64,000 nt of DNA from JBJXGE01 sp046154185 (GTDB taxonomy: Bacteria > Planctomycetota > UBA8108 > UBA1146 > JAJFFE01): the NCBI GenBank assembly GCA_046154185.1, contig JBJXGE010000003.1:1-64000 (forward strand). The letters run 5' to 3'. This document shows positions 17,301-26,477 of the stretch, in pieces. The notes below the pieces were generated by a model. It did no database searches, was not told where the DNA came from, and worked only from the letters and a program-made list of their open reading frames with translations. The position numbers were made by a program, and so were the translations under genes. The stretch's first letter is position 1; each line of letters begins with the position of its first letter.

Positions 17301-17418
17301 CGTCGTGATCGGCGGCGTGGTCTCCTCGACGACGCTCACGCTTTTCGTGCTACCGGCGCTCTACTCGTGGCTGAAAGAACGCCGGCCAGTGAAGTTTTCT
17401 CCCGCGTCCGCGAGCTGA
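14302..17418 (+). CDS. CzcA-type heavy-metal RND efflux pump, system A
   Basis: The 1038-residue product has the size and motifs of HME-RND pumps: N-terminal membrane helix, periplasmic halves, and twelve predicted membrane segments. The fourth-helix region reads LDFGLLVDSSVIVVEN, the DFGxxxD pattern of the HME1 (Zn/Co/Cd, CzcA) group, and the periplasmic EMRFNEMIAGIRTDVGVKIYG resembles CzcA rather than CusA. It should export divalent cations by proton antiport. I used the GTG at 14302, with AGAGA upstream; an in-frame ATG at 14317 is an alternative and would start MLNGLIELS, typical of the family. The stop abuts the convergent cupin gene with no gap. Confidence 0.92.
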   Translation: MRRDRMLNGLIELSLRYRRTVLALFALCAAAGVVSLAQLPIDAFPDVTDAMVHVNTVAPGLDPVEVEQQITLRLEQAMGGLPGLSLVRSISKFGLSQLTLVFADGTDIYFARSRVQERLFAVELPDGIERPELGPVATGLGEVLHYLVRAPNGDLVAGRTLQDWKLKPELLSAPGVAEVNSWGGYQACFEVRIDPLQLAKYELSFAEVQNALESANLNAGGGSLVAAGEMLLVQGQGLTSTVETIGAIGIRTSDLTPVHVRDVATVALSTLERRGVVTADGNGESVLGLGFLLMGENSHDVSTRLRERLAQASTRLPAGSSVRVVYDRTELVDLVIRTVQRNLFEALLLVVAVLFLLMGNFRASLIVALAIPFSLLFASNLMLRAGVAGTLMSLGALDFGLLVDSSVIVVENVVRRLPEARNAADVRALVAAATKEVRGPTLFGELIIILVYVPLLALEGIEGKLFEPMALTVIFALTGSLVMSLTLVPVLASYLIRPTLKEHLEPLLLRALKSVYVPLVNGAVRRRGLVVGAAIIVVVGTAPEALRLGAVFAPRLDEGSIVINTVRLPGVSVAESARFSTCIERLLLKEFPREIRTIWTRTGTPEVATDPMGVEVSDVFIQLTPRAEWQRAHTKVDLEEAMRKVLRPLPGMNFAFTQPIEMRFNEMIAGIRTDVGVKIYGDDFEKLRSFGQRVERVLATIPGAEGPVLEPLVGQPVLEVRFDHEALARYGIAPRAALDVVESLGGKVVGEVRLADRRVPLVMRLPEHVEENPALLDTLLITGSDGLRIPLRQLARVERTNTSPVVINREWFHRRAVVTTNVVGRDLASFVAEAERRLEAELGAELKQLGYSMQFGGQYENLARAARTFSYVVPIVLLLILTLVFATYGNWADSLRVFTGVPFAVVGGVWALSVRDMPFSVSAGVGFIALAGISVLADMVMVSTIRQHLAAGLAVREATLLAAAQRLRPVLMTAIVTAIGFVPMALSTGVGAEVQRPLATVVIGGVVSSTTLTLFVLPALYSWLKERRPVKFSPASAS

Positions 17419-17937
17419 TTACGGCTGCTTCGCGTTCCGCGGGTCATCCGCCGGATTCAAGTAGTTGATCACCCACGGGCCGTTGCCGTGAAACTGCACG
17501 ATGGTTTCGCCCTTGGCCCAGGCGAAGTGTTTCATGCCGGCGGGCCAATAGCCGAACGAACCGACCGGGATCGCTTGGCCCATCGACTTGTCGATCTTGT
17601 CGCCCATGCCCAAATTGAAAGTGCCCGCGATCACGGTTACGCGTTCGGCCTTCGGATGCGTGTGCGGAGGAATCGTGAAACCGTCCGGCACCTTGACGCG
17701 AAACACGAACGGCCCGGCCTTCGATGGATCGCCTTCGAGCACGGCGAACTCGGCGCCGGCTGGCAAGGACGAGGGGCCTTGCTTCCATTTGATCCCGCCA
17801 GGCAGGTAGATGCCGGTCTCGGCCATCTCCGACATGTCGCCCTCTTTGGGCATCGGCATCTGCGACCCCGCAACCGAAATCGCCAACCAGCCGACGAGCG
17901 CCGCGCCACCCACGAGGCACATTGCGATCTTTGTCAT
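17419..17937 (-). CDS. Exported cupin-domain protein
   Basis: The 172-residue product has a signal peptide (residues 1-25, ending in VAGSQ) and a single cupin domain: the PPHTHPKAERVTV segment provides two His and a Glu, and GYWPAGMKHFAW the third His, which is the usual metal site of cupins. AGGA lies 9 bases before the ATG at 17937. It is the last gene of the minus-strand efflux system B cluster and may share its transcript, although 115 bp separate it from the preceding lipoprotein gene. Its substrate is unknown. Its stop codon directly abuts the stop of the convergent CzcA-type gene. Confidence 0.82.
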   Translation of the reverse strand: MTKIAMCLVGGAALVGWLAISVAGSQMPMPKEGDMSEMAETGIYLPGGIKWKQGPSSLPAGAEFAVLEGDPSKAGPFVFRVKVPDGFTIPPHTHPKAERVTVIAGTFNLGMGDKIDKSMGQAIPVGSFGYWPAGMKHFAWAKGETIVQFHGNGPWVINYLNPADDPRNAKQP

Positions 17938-18052
17938 GCTCAGTTCCTTTCGTGAATGACTGTTGAAGATTGCGCGAATGAGTCGGGCCGTGCCCTGCCG
18001 ACGATGTTCGCGTCGCTCCATGGCGCGAGTCTACTGACCCAGCCGCAGAAAC

Positions 18053-18526
18053 TCACGGCTTCAGTTCAAAACCCGCCGCGTGCTTCTGCTTCTTTTCGTC
18101 TTCGATCTCGACCCAGACTTTGCTGTTCGCCGGAAGCGGACTCGGTATCTCGGCGTGTGTGTGCCAGCGATTTGGCGACTTCGGGTCCTCGATCTCCGCC
18201 TTCGCTTTGATCGAACCCGTGGCGTCCTGCGTGCCAACCCAAAAGCGAACAGCGAGCGGTGTGCCGGGGCCGGCGGTAATGGTTGCATCGATCGGCGCAT
18301 CGCCACCGGGCTTGATCGCGCCAACGTCGCGTGTGACGTGAACGCTGAAGGGACCGACCGGTCCGGAGCCAAGTTCCACGACCGGCGCTTTCTCGTGCGG
18401 GTCTTTGGGTGTTGTCCCCGCGGGCTTTGCGGGTGGCGACGTCGAGGGCTTTTCCGCAGTGCAAGCGCCGAGCAAGACCGTCAACGACAAAGCGAACACC
18501 GAAATGAGTTTTTTCCAATTACACAT
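18053..18526 (-). CDS. Small lipoprotein of efflux system B
   Basis: The 157-residue product has a lipobox (LLGAC, Cys 22) and a Pro/Lys-rich linker followed by a beta-sandwich-like domain with VRFWVGTQDATGSIKAKAEIED and HTHAEIPSPLPANSKVWVEIEDE. A single HTH triplet could take part in metal binding. AAGGAG lies about 9 bases before the ATG at 18526. It begins 13 bp after the RND pump gene of system B, so it is almost certainly in that operon. I recognise no named family. An auxiliary periplasmic role in metal handling is inference. Confidence 0.75.
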   Translation of the reverse strand: MCNWKKLISVFALSLTVLLGACTAEKPSTSPPAKPAGTTPKDPHEKAPVVELGSGPVGPFSVHVTRDVGAIKPGGDAPIDATITAGPGTPLAVRFWVGTQDATGSIKAKAEIEDPKSPNRWHTHAEIPSPLPANSKVWVEIEDEKKQKHAAGFELKP

Positions 18527-18539
18527 GAGAGCTTCTCCT

Positions 18540-21500
18540 TCAGTTGGCAGAGGTTTCCACACGAACACGACGAACAAACAACCAGTAGTAGCCGGCGGGG
18601 ACCACGAAGGCGTTGAGCGCCGTCGAGGTCATGAGCCCGCCGAGCACGACGACCGCGAGCGGCGCGAGGATTTCGCTCCCCGGTTCGCCGAGCGCGAGGA
18701 CGAGCGGCACCAAGCCGAGCGCCGCGCACAATGCCGTCATGAGAATCGGCACCAATCGCTCCATCGACCCGCGTACGACCGCGACCTCGACCGTTTGTTT
18801 GTCGACGTTCACAAGGTGCGCGTAGTGATTGACGAGGAGGAGCCCATTGCGAACGGCGATGCCGAAGAGCGTCACGAAGCCCACCATACTCGCGATCGAA
18901 ATCACCGGCGCCGTGTAGTGGCCACCGCCGAGCCCAAAGAGCGCAAGTGTGTTGCGCCAAAGACTCGGCGACTCGGTCGCGTACACGGCCGCGATGCCGC
19001 CGATCAACGATAGCGGTAAATTGACCATGACCAAGCACGCGACGCGCCACGAGCCGGTCGAGAGCTGGAGCAGCATGAGGATCACAATCATCACGCCGGC
19101 GCCCATCACATAGATCGTGCGACTCGCCGACTGCTGCGCCTCGAACTGTCCGCCGTAGTGCACGGTGTAGCCGGCGCGGGCGACGATGGGATCAACGCGC
19201 TCGCGCACGGCGACGACCAGGTCGCCGAGGTTGTAGCCGTCGGCGACATTGCACGAGATCACGGCTTTCCGCTGCGCATTTTCACGCGCGATGAGATTGC
19301 TCGATGACTCTGGCCCCAAGTCCGCGACGTCGCGCAAGCGCAACAAGGCGCCGCTCGAACCGCGCAGCAGCAGGTCCGCGACCTGATCGACGCGCTCGCG
19401 TTCCTCGGGTGCGAGTCGCACGACGAGGTCGTAGCGCCGCACACCCTGACTGATTTCCGCGACCACTTCGCCGTACAGCGCATCTTGCACTTGTTCCGCG
19501 ACAGCCGAAGGCGTGAGGCCGGCCGCCGCGAGATCTTGGTGGCGGTAACGAATTGGCAGTGATGTGATCAACACTTCGCGATTGGCCGAGACGTCGCGCG
19601 CGCCCGGCAAACTCTCGAGCGTCGCTTCGATTTCCTTGGCGAGCCCGCGCAGACGCGCGAGATCTTCACCGTAGACATTGATCGCGACCGCCGCGGGTGT
19701 GCCGGAGAGAATGTGCGAGAGTCGATGCTCGATCGGTTGACCGATCATGGTGGTGAGACCGGGCACGTTCGCGATGATTTCGCCGATGCGGCGCCGGATT
19801 TCCGATTTATCGCTCGTCGGCAACACCGTCACTTCGATCTCCGAGCTGCTCACCGGCTCGGCGTGTTCGTCGCGTTCGGCGCGTCCGGTGCGCCGCGTGA
19901 CGCTGCGCACGCCTTCGATCTTTCCGAGTCGCGACTCAATTCCGCGCGCGACCCGATTACTCTCTTCGAGCGAGGTCCCGGGCGGTGCGAACAAAAACAC
20001 CGTGAATGTGCCCTCATTGAACTCCGGCAGAAAGCTCGTGCCGAAAGTGCCGCCGAGTAGCAGCGCGAGCACTGTGAGCACAACTGCGCCCGGCAAGAGC
20101 CAGCGCCTGCCAGCAATCGCGGAATCGAGGAGCGGCGCGTACCAGCGCTTGAGCCAGCGTACGAAAAACCCCTCGCGCTCGCTGTGCGCCACCGACGGGA
20201 TGCGCAGTAACAGCTGACAGAGCGCCGGCGTCACCGTGAGCGCGACGACGAGCGATGCCAAGATGGAAATGATGTAGGTCGTGCCCAGCGGTCGGAAAAA
20301 CCGCCCTTCGAGTCCTTGCAAAAATAAGAGCGGCACAAAGACGATCACGATGATGACGGTTGCGAACACCATCGGTGGTCGAATCTCGTTACTCGCGTCG
20401 AGCACGACCGCGCCAATCGAACGGCGATCAGCGACTGCAACCTGAGCCTCGCCGCGTAGCCGGCGAAAGACGTTCTCGACGTCGATGATCGCGTCATCCA
20501 CGAGCACGCCGATCGCGACCGCGATGCCGCCAAGCGTCATCACGTTGAGGCTCTGCCCAGTCGCCAACAGCGCCAACAGCGCGCCCGCGAGCGACAACGG
20601 CATTGCCGTGAGCGTGATGATCGTCGTGCGCACGTTTAACAAGAACAGCACCAAAATGATCGAGACGATGACGCTCGCGTCACGGAGTACATCGCGAACG
20701 TTTGTGATCGAACGACCGATGAAGTCCGCCTGCCGAAACACTTGGCGATTGAGCGTCATGCCAGCGGGCAACAGCGGCTCGAGCTTGTCGAGTGTTTCAT
20801 CGATGGAGCGCGTGAGCGTCAACGTGTTCGTGCCCGGCGACTTTTGAATCGAAAGGACGACCGCGGGTGCGCCGCGATCGGCGGCGGTGCCGCGCTTCGG
20901 GGCGCCACCCAGCTTTACCTCGGCGACTTGCCCGATCGTCACCGGCGCGCCCTCGTGATGCTTGATCAAGGTCGCGGCGATGTCCTCGACGCTGCGCACG
21001 CGCGCGGATTGCCGGATCGGAATCTCCTGACGATCGACGTTTGCCAGGTAGCCCGCGCTCGCGGTCGAGTGGGCGCCGCGCGCAGCGTGCGTGACGTCTT
21101 CGATCGTCAAGTCGTAAAGGAGCAGTCGATCTTGCTTCACATGGACTTGATACTCGGGCAGCTCGCCACCGATCGCGACTACTTGCGCGATGCCGGGCAC
21201 GGCGAGCAAGCGATTCCGCAACTCGAACTCCGCGTAGGAACGCAGCGCTAGAGGGTCGTTCTTGCCCTCGGGCGACGACAGAGCGAGCAGCATGATCTCG
21301 CCGGTGATCGACGTGACGGGGGTGATCTCCGCGTGTGCGTTCTCCGGCAACACATCGCGGATCGCCGCCAATCGCTCCGCCACCAGTTGGCGGGCGCGAT
21401 AGATCTCCGTGCCCCAATCGAATTCCACCCACACGAGTGAGAGTCCGATCGCGCTCGCACTCCGCACGCGTCTCACACCCGTGAGACCGTTGACGGCGGT

Positions 21501-21710
21501 TTCGATCGGGAAAGAAATGTTCTGCTCGACTTCGTCCGCCGCAAAGCCGCCGGCTTCGCTCAGTATCACGACTGTCGGCGCGTTCAATTCCGGGAATACA
21601 TCCACCGGCATGCGTGGAAGCTGGTACACAGCGAAGGCAAGCAACAATGCGGCGACCATCAGCACCAAAGCCGAGTAGCGCAGCGAGAACGCGATGAGTT
21701 GACTGAGCAT
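18540..21710 (-). CDS. Heavy-metal-type RND efflux pump, system B
   Basis: The 1056-residue product is an RND permease with the twelve-helix, two-periplasmic-loop layout of HME pumps. The fourth-helix motif is AIGVLVDDAIIDVENVFRRL, lacking the DFG of CzcA. The periplasmic segment EHRLSHILSGTPAAVAINVYGEDL is typical of a CzcA/CusA-related group of uncertain substrate. It follows the fusion protein gene with only 2 bp between stop and ATG, so the genes are co-expressed. Its cations cannot be assigned from sequence; the difference in motif from system A suggests a different range. Confidence 0.9.
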   Translation of the reverse strand: MLSQLIAFSLRYSALVLMVAALLLAFAVYQLPRMPVDVFPELNAPTVVILSEAGGFAADEVEQNISFPIETAVNGLTGVRRVRSASAIGLSLVWVEFDWGTEIYRARQLVAERLAAIRDVLPENAHAEITPVTSITGEIMLLALSSPEGKNDPLALRSYAEFELRNRLLAVPGIAQVVAIGGELPEYQVHVKQDRLLLYDLTIEDVTHAARGAHSTASAGYLANVDRQEIPIRQSARVRSVEDIAATLIKHHEGAPVTIGQVAEVKLGGAPKRGTAADRGAPAVVLSIQKSPGTNTLTLTRSIDETLDKLEPLLPAGMTLNRQVFRQADFIGRSITNVRDVLRDASVIVSIILVLFLLNVRTTIITLTAMPLSLAGALLALLATGQSLNVMTLGGIAVAIGVLVDDAIIDVENVFRRLRGEAQVAVADRRSIGAVVLDASNEIRPPMVFATVIIVIVFVPLLFLQGLEGRFFRPLGTTYIISILASLVVALTVTPALCQLLLRIPSVAHSEREGFFVRWLKRWYAPLLDSAIAGRRWLLPGAVVLTVLALLLGGTFGTSFLPEFNEGTFTVFLFAPPGTSLEESNRVARGIESRLGKIEGVRSVTRRTGRAERDEHAEPVSSSEIEVTVLPTSDKSEIRRRIGEIIANVPGLTTMIGQPIEHRLSHILSGTPAAVAINVYGEDLARLRGLAKEIEATLESLPGARDVSANREVLITSLPIRYRHQDLAAAGLTPSAVAEQVQDALYGEVVAEISQGVRRYDLVVRLAPEERERVDQVADLLLRGSSGALLRLRDVADLGPESSSNLIARENAQRKAVISCNVADGYNLGDLVVAVRERVDPIVARAGYTVHYGGQFEAQQSASRTIYVMGAGVMIVILMLLQLSTGSWRVACLVMVNLPLSLIGGIAAVYATESPSLWRNTLALFGLGGGHYTAPVISIASMVGFVTLFGIAVRNGLLLVNHYAHLVNVDKQTVEVAVVRGSMERLVPILMTALCAALGLVPLVLALGEPGSEILAPLAVVVLGGLMTSTALNAFVVPAGYYWLFVRRVRVETSAN

Positions 21711-21712
21711 CG

Positions 21713-23128
21713 CTACTCTTCCTCTTCGCCAGCGTGAAAGGTCCCGTCGGAGTGAAAGTGCCCGCCTTTGCGATTCGTGCCGGAACTCGCGAGCATCAGT
21801 TGATAGATGCCGTCGAGCACGACCTCATCGCCTTCTTTCACGCCGCTTTCGATGGCGATCCAACGTCCGTCATCGATGCCGGCATCCGCCTCCATGCGAA
21901 TCACGAAGTTCGGGTCTTTCGGATCGCGCCGAAACAGGACCAGCGAAAGACCATCGTGAATGACCGCGGTGAGCGGCACGGCGAGCTGCGGGGCGGAATC
22001 GCCTTCGACCGTGACTTCGAGATGCGCCGCGACGCCAGCGCGCGCCCAGCTCGCAAGGCGCGTCGGCGTCACAAGCAGGTCGATCGTGCGGTCGTGAGGA
22101 TTTGCGGAAAGTCCCAACTTGAGGACGCCGGGCAGCGAATCCGCGAGCGCGATCGAGCCGCCCTGCGGCGGGACAATAAGCGCCGGCAACCCGTCGCGCA
22201 GTCGACCGAGATCGCTTTGCAGGCCGCGCGCGCTGAAACGCAGTTGATCGGGTGCGACGGTTGCGAGTACCAACTCCGACGAGTCTGCCCAGCCGCCGTT
22301 GGTAACGCCAACCGACTCGACAATTCCGGCCGCGAGAGCCCGCACCTCGATGATTGGTATGCAGCGCCAGTGCGAGTGCTCGCCCAGTTCGTTGTGGAGA
22401 GTTTCCAAGAGTGTTGTACGCGAGACTCCGAGCATTACCGCTGCGCTATTCAAGAGCAGCTCGAGTCGCAAGCGCGAAGCGGATAGCAACGACTCGGCGT
22501 CGGCGCGCGCGTACTCTAGTTCGAGATCCTTCTCGAGCAATTCTGACAATTCGGCTCGACTTGCCAAAAGCGATGCTCTTGCCCGTGAGAGTTCCTCGCC
22601 ACGGCCGCCGCCAGCCAGGTGAATCTCGTCGAGTTTCGCAATGCGGCCAGTCCACAATTCGACGCTTTCTCGCAGGTTTCGCTCGTGTTCCTCATGCGCG
22701 GTGAGTAGCGCCATGGTTTGCGAAACTCGCGAGTTCGCTTGCACGATGGCGAGCTCCGTGTCGTTGAGCTGTTGCTGCAACGCCCGCCACTCGGGCGCAT
22801 CGAGTCTATAAAGCGGAGCCTCCGGCTGAACGACGTCATATTGGTTGACGAGTAGTTCCACGCGACCCGCCGCGAGTGCGTGATACTCGCGGCGCGCTTG
22901 CGGCAGTTCCTCGAAACGGCCGGGCATGCGGAGCGTGCGAGTCACCGCGCGCTTTTCGACGCGAGCGAAAGTGATGCCAAGGTTTTCACGCACGCTCGCC
23001 GGAATGGCGACGCGATTCGTGGGGGCGGTTGGCTCTTCTTTTGAGGCGTGCCGTGTCGGCGCGGCGACGTGATCGCACGCGCCGAAAGCGAACGACAGCA
23101 CGCAGATTGCGAGTAAGCGGCAGTTCAT
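21713..23128 (-). CDS. Membrane fusion protein of efflux system B
   Basis: The 471-residue product is a HlyD-type periplasmic adaptor and probable lipoprotein (lipobox FGAC at residue 19). It carries IPASVRENLGITFARVEKRAVTRTLRMPGRF at the start of the sandwich domain, a long helical hairpin (about 125-260), and a C-terminal EGDEVVLDGIYQL segment typical of the family. The last residues are acidic and His-containing (GGHFHSDGTFHAGEEEE), a possible metal-binding tail. Its ATG overlaps the stop of the TolC gene (ATGA), and its stop lies 2 bp from the pump start, so the three genes form a tight operon. Confidence 0.9.
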   Translation of the reverse strand: MNCRLLAICVLSFAFGACDHVAAPTRHASKEEPTAPTNRVAIPASVRENLGITFARVEKRAVTRTLRMPGRFEELPQARREYHALAAGRVELLVNQYDVVQPEAPLYRLDAPEWRALQQQLNDTELAIVQANSRVSQTMALLTAHEEHERNLRESVELWTGRIAKLDEIHLAGGGRGEELSRARASLLASRAELSELLEKDLELEYARADAESLLSASRLRLELLLNSAAVMLGVSRTTLLETLHNELGEHSHWRCIPIIEVRALAAGIVESVGVTNGGWADSSELVLATVAPDQLRFSARGLQSDLGRLRDGLPALIVPPQGGSIALADSLPGVLKLGLSANPHDRTIDLLVTPTRLASWARAGVAAHLEVTVEGDSAPQLAVPLTAVIHDGLSLVLFRRDPKDPNFVIRMEADAGIDDGRWIAIESGVKEGDEVVLDGIYQLMLASSGTNRKGGHFHSDGTFHAGEEEE

Positions 23129-24507
23129 GGCTGTCGCCTTTCTTTGTCCGATTCTCTTGGAGTGGGCGTTGGACCGAGTAGCTCGAGAACTCTGCGCGCC
23201 GCGAGCGACTCGTCGAGTCGAACGGCGACGAGCGCTTGCTTAGCTTCGCGCCCGCGCAGGAGCGATTCGAGCGTCAGCACGGCGTCGAGTTCGCCAAGTT
23301 CGGCGATGCGCCGAATTTCGGCGTATTGCTCATCGACGAGCGGCACGAGTTCGCTCAGCAGGTTCGTGCGGCGTGCGCGTGCACTCGCTAGACGCAGTTC
23401 GGCAATCTCCAACTCGCTGAGGAGGCGCTCCATTTGCGCGGTAAATTCCGCGTGAGTTGCCGCGCGCTCCGCGCGCGCGCGCGCGATGCCGGCGCGATTT
23501 TGATTCCAAATCGGCAATCCGAGACCAAAGCGAAAGAGCGCGCGCGGATCGGCCTCATCCTCGCCATAGCCCGGACCTAGCGTGACGTCCGGGTATTGCT
23601 TCCGTACTTCTAGCCGCAGCGCGGCCTCGCTGGCGTCGTAGGCGGCGCGCATGACTTGTAAGTCGGCATTGCGCGCGAGCAGTGCCGCACGAGCTTCATC
23701 ACGCGTCGCGGCTCTACATTCGGGCGGCGTGAGATCGGCGACGAGTTCGATGGGCGCTTCGGGCACGAGACCGATGAGCGCTTTGAGAGCGAGCCGCTGT
23801 TCGGCCTCATCCGCTTCCAGTCGGGATAGTTCGTCGGCGCGAGTAATCCGCTCGATTCTGAGCAGCCGTGCTTCCGAGCGACTGACTTCGCCCGTTTCCG
23901 CAAGGCGCGCGACGATGCTCTCGAGCGGTTCGAGCCGCTCAAGGAGCTCTCGAGTGACAGCGCAGCGCATCGATTGCGCGGACCACCGGAGCCACGACTC
24001 CCGCAAGCGATGGAGGAGTCGCCACTCGAGCGCCGCGAGCGCGGCGAGCGACTCGTCCGAGAGCGCTTCCGCGTGCGTACGTTCGAGATGCTTTCGACCG
24101 AATATAGGAATGGTGAGCTCCAGGACGCCGCCGACGACCCACGGATGATCGACACTGCGGAGGATTCGTTCGGCGTCGATCGAAAGCGTGGGGTCTTCCC
24201 AAAGCCCAGCGTAGCGCGCGCTCACCGCGACGACGCCGGCGCGCAGACGTGCGGCGCGCAGCTCCGGATTAAAGAACAGCGCGACGCACTCGGCCTCCGG
24301 CAAGGTGTAACCGTCGGACGGTTCGAAGATCGCGGAGTCCGAGTGGGTGAGCAATCGTTCGCTGAACGCGCGCAGCTCGTCGCACTCGGGATCACGCGCG
24401 ACCGCTTTGCGCAACTCGACGGCCGGGTCGAGCGCAAGCGGACGGTAACTCTGGCAACCGCTAACGGTCGCAAGCAGAATGCCTGCAATCACGGAGCATG
24501 GCCGCAA
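23125..24507 (-). CDS. TolC family outer-membrane factor of efflux system B
   Basis: The 460-residue product is a TolC/OEP channel lipoprotein: signal peptide ending in VSGC (Cys 18), two helical-hairpin repeats, and the PELRAARL and LPIWNQNRAGIARARAERA segments characteristic of CusC/CzcC-like proteins. It is the second gene of the system B cluster, 132 bp after the Cys/His-rich protein gene, and overlaps the fusion protein gene by 4 bp. The end of the protein (ESDKERRQP) is short and charged as is common. Confidence 0.9.
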   Translation of the reverse strand: MRPCSVIAGILLATVSGCQSYRPLALDPAVELRKAVARDPECDELRAFSERLLTHSDSAIFEPSDGYTLPEAECVALFFNPELRAARLRAGVVAVSARYAGLWEDPTLSIDAERILRSVDHPWVVGGVLELTIPIFGRKHLERTHAEALSDESLAALAALEWRLLHRLRESWLRWSAQSMRCAVTRELLERLEPLESIVARLAETGEVSRSEARLLRIERITRADELSRLEADEAEQRLALKALIGLVPEAPIELVADLTPPECRAATRDEARAALLARNADLQVMRAAYDASEAALRLEVRKQYPDVTLGPGYGEDEADPRALFRFGLGLPIWNQNRAGIARARAERAATHAEFTAQMERLLSELEIAELRLASARARRTNLLSELVPLVDEQYAEIRRIAELGELDAVLTLESLLRGREAKQALVAVRLDESLAARRVLELLGPTPTPRESDKERRQP

Positions 24508-24639
24508 GGGCGACTCCCATTCTCAACAGGAATAGACTCACTTTGCCGCGAAACTTGCTCGACGCCGCTTCAGCACGTGGGGAAGCAAGGCGCGACACGA
24601 GTCGCAACGTTGTGGAACGAGTTGAAAAGTTGGATCCGT

Positions 24640-25161
24640 CTAGAGGCGCAGGAATACGCTGCGAAGGATCTCGAGACGCTGCGACGCAATATGAGCGCCG
24701 CGTTCTGCTGAGTCGTATCGGCCCGCCGATGAAGACCCGCGCGCCAAGTCCGCGGCGATCGTCGGAGTTGTCGCTCTTTGCAGCACCGCCGAGAGCAGCA
24801 ACTTGAGTTTCGATCCGCTCAGCGCAACGGTCAAATCGAGGAGCGGCAAATCCGTGCACTCGCACTCGCCGGCACCAGCGAGCGTATCTTGCGAGTGCGC
24901 GCAGCAGTCGCTCGGCGCTTCGCAGTCGTGCCGCGCATCGTCATCGTGAGCGTCTTGATCACATTGATGCTCGGACTCCGCGTGCTGTGGTTCGATCGCC
25001 AAATGACCGTCTTCGCTCCAGCACAGAACAAACCCGCCCTGCGGCGCCAGCGCCAGCACGCCGAAGGTGATAAGCAGCAACCAGGTGCCGGCCCGGCGTA
25101 CTCCCGTGACGGGTCCGGACGTCTTGCGCTGGTGTGTCTGCTTCTGAGCCATGCGATGCAT
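24640..25161 (-). CDS. Cys/His-rich single-helix protein upstream of efflux system B
   Basis: The 173-residue product has one hydrophobic segment (residues 27-47, WLLLITFGVLALAPQGGFVLC) and then a segment packed with metal-ligand residues: HAESEHQCDQDAH, DDDARHDCEAPSDCCAHS and GECECTD. AGGA lies 5 bases before the ATG at 25161. It heads the minus-strand cluster containing the TolC, fusion and pump genes. It is probably membrane-anchored with the metal-binding region in the periplasm, acting as a metal buffer or sensor; that role is inferred from composition and position. Similar short Cys-rich proteins precede efflux operons in other genomes, but I cannot name the family. Confidence 0.72.
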   Translation of the reverse strand: MHRMAQKQTHQRKTSGPVTGVRRAGTWLLLITFGVLALAPQGGFVLCWSEDGHLAIEPQHAESEHQCDQDAHDDDARHDCEAPSDCCAHSQDTLAGAGECECTDLPLLDLTVALSGSKLKLLLSAVLQRATTPTIAADLARGSSSAGRYDSAERGAHIASQRLEILRSVFLRL

Positions 25162-25215
25162 AATAGTCCTTCGGTTAGGAACCAGACAAGAAGTGAGATT
25201 ATTTTGCGCGGACCC

Positions 25216-26427
25216 TTAGCCGCTTGCCATCCGGCGTAGTTCGCTGGCGAGGAACCGGTATTGCTCGGCGCTGTTGTAAAGCTGCGCCGAAACTCGCACG
25301 AGGCGGCGCGGCGGGCTTGGCCAGTTGATGATCGGCACTTCGATGCGCGATTCCGCGAAAAGTCTATTTTGCAGCGGATCGAAGCCGTTGACGGGTGTTG
25401 CGTCGCTTGCGCACGCCGGTGTCGGCAGCGGCACCGCCGCGAGTGAGCCGATCATCTCGTCGGGCGCCGGTGTGGCGACGTCGAACTCGGCGCACAGCAT
25501 GGCACGCGCGGCGAGCGCCAGCGCGCGGTTTTGTTTCATGAGCGCCGGCCAACCGCCTTTCACCATCGCGCCGAGCGTTTCGATTGCCGCCGGAACGCAG
25601 AGCGCGGCGCTCGGGTCATACGTCCCCGTCCAATCGAATTCGACTCGGAAGCGCGAGCTCGCGCCGAGCGGTTGATTCGCTCCATGACTAATCGTGAGCG
25701 GTCGCACGAGCGCCTGGCGATCACGCCGCACATGGAGGAGCGCGGCGCCTTTTGGCGCGCACAGCCATTTGTGGCAATTGCCGGTGTAGTACGCGGCGCC
25801 AAGCGCGCGCAAATCGAGCGGCACCATGCCGGGCGCGTGCGCGCCGTCGACGAGCGTGTCGACGCCGCGCGCCGCGAACTCTTTGACAATGCGCGCCACC
25901 GGAAACACGAGACCGGTTTGACTCGTCACGTGATCGACGAGAACGAGTCGCGTGCGCGCCGACGCGCGCGACACGATCGCATCCACGACCTCGTCGGCCG
26001 ACGCGAGCGGAAACGGCACTGGCACGACAACCACGCGCGCGCCGCTCAATTCGGCGACATGGTTGAGCGCATTTCGGCACGCATTGTATTCCTGGTCGGT
26101 CACGAGCAGCTCGTCGCTCGGCTGAAAGCGCAGCGAACGCAAGATCGTGTTCACGCCGCTCGTGGCATTCGCAACGAACGCGAGATCGTCGGGATCGGCG
26201 CCAACGAAGTTCGCAAGCGTGTCGCGCGCGTGCGCTAGCAGCTCCGGCAGCTCGCGCATCATGAACCGCACCGGCTCGCTTTCGAGCTGGTCGCGAAACG
26301 CGCGCTGGCGCTCGAGCACCGCGCACGGGCAAGCGCCGAAGGAGCCGTGATTGAGAAACACGACGCTGCGGTCGAGTCCCCAATGTCGAACGGGCTCAGC
26401 GAACTGCGGTTGCGGACGCGCGGTCAT
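25216..26427 (-). CDS. Class V aminotransferase (isopenicillin N epimerase-like)
   Basis: The 403-residue product is a PLP-dependent fold-type I enzyme of the aminotransferase class V family. Visible landmarks are FLNHGSFGACP at residue 24, the NATSGVNTILRS cofactor-phosphate segment (87-98), D194 in LVDGAHA (pyridine nitrogen contact) and K220 in GNCHKWL, the Schiff-base lysine. Members act as epimerases, cysteine desulfurase-like lyases or aminotransferases; the substrate is not evident. I used the ATG at 26427, since longer frames add Arg/His-rich sequence overlapping the neighbouring marC-like gene. It lies 50 bp after the MarC gene on the same strand. Confidence 0.87.
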   Translation of the reverse strand: MTARPQPQFAEPVRHWGLDRSVVFLNHGSFGACPCAVLERQRAFRDQLESEPVRFMMRELPELLAHARDTLANFVGADPDDLAFVANATSGVNTILRSLRFQPSDELLVTDQEYNACRNALNHVAELSGARVVVVPVPFPLASADEVVDAIVSRASARTRLVLVDHVTSQTGLVFPVARIVKEFAARGVDTLVDGAHAPGMVPLDLRALGAAYYTGNCHKWLCAPKGAALLHVRRDRQALVRPLTISHGANQPLGASSRFRVEFDWTGTYDPSAALCVPAAIETLGAMVKGGWPALMKQNRALALAARAMLCAEFDVATPAPDEMIGSLAAVPLPTPACASDATPVNGFDPLQNRLFAESRIEVPIINWPSPPRRLVRVSAQLYNSAEQYRFLASELRRMASG

Positions 26428-26477
26428 CGACAAGCGCCTCGATTCTAAATCTGCAGTATGCAACGGAAGCGAACGAG

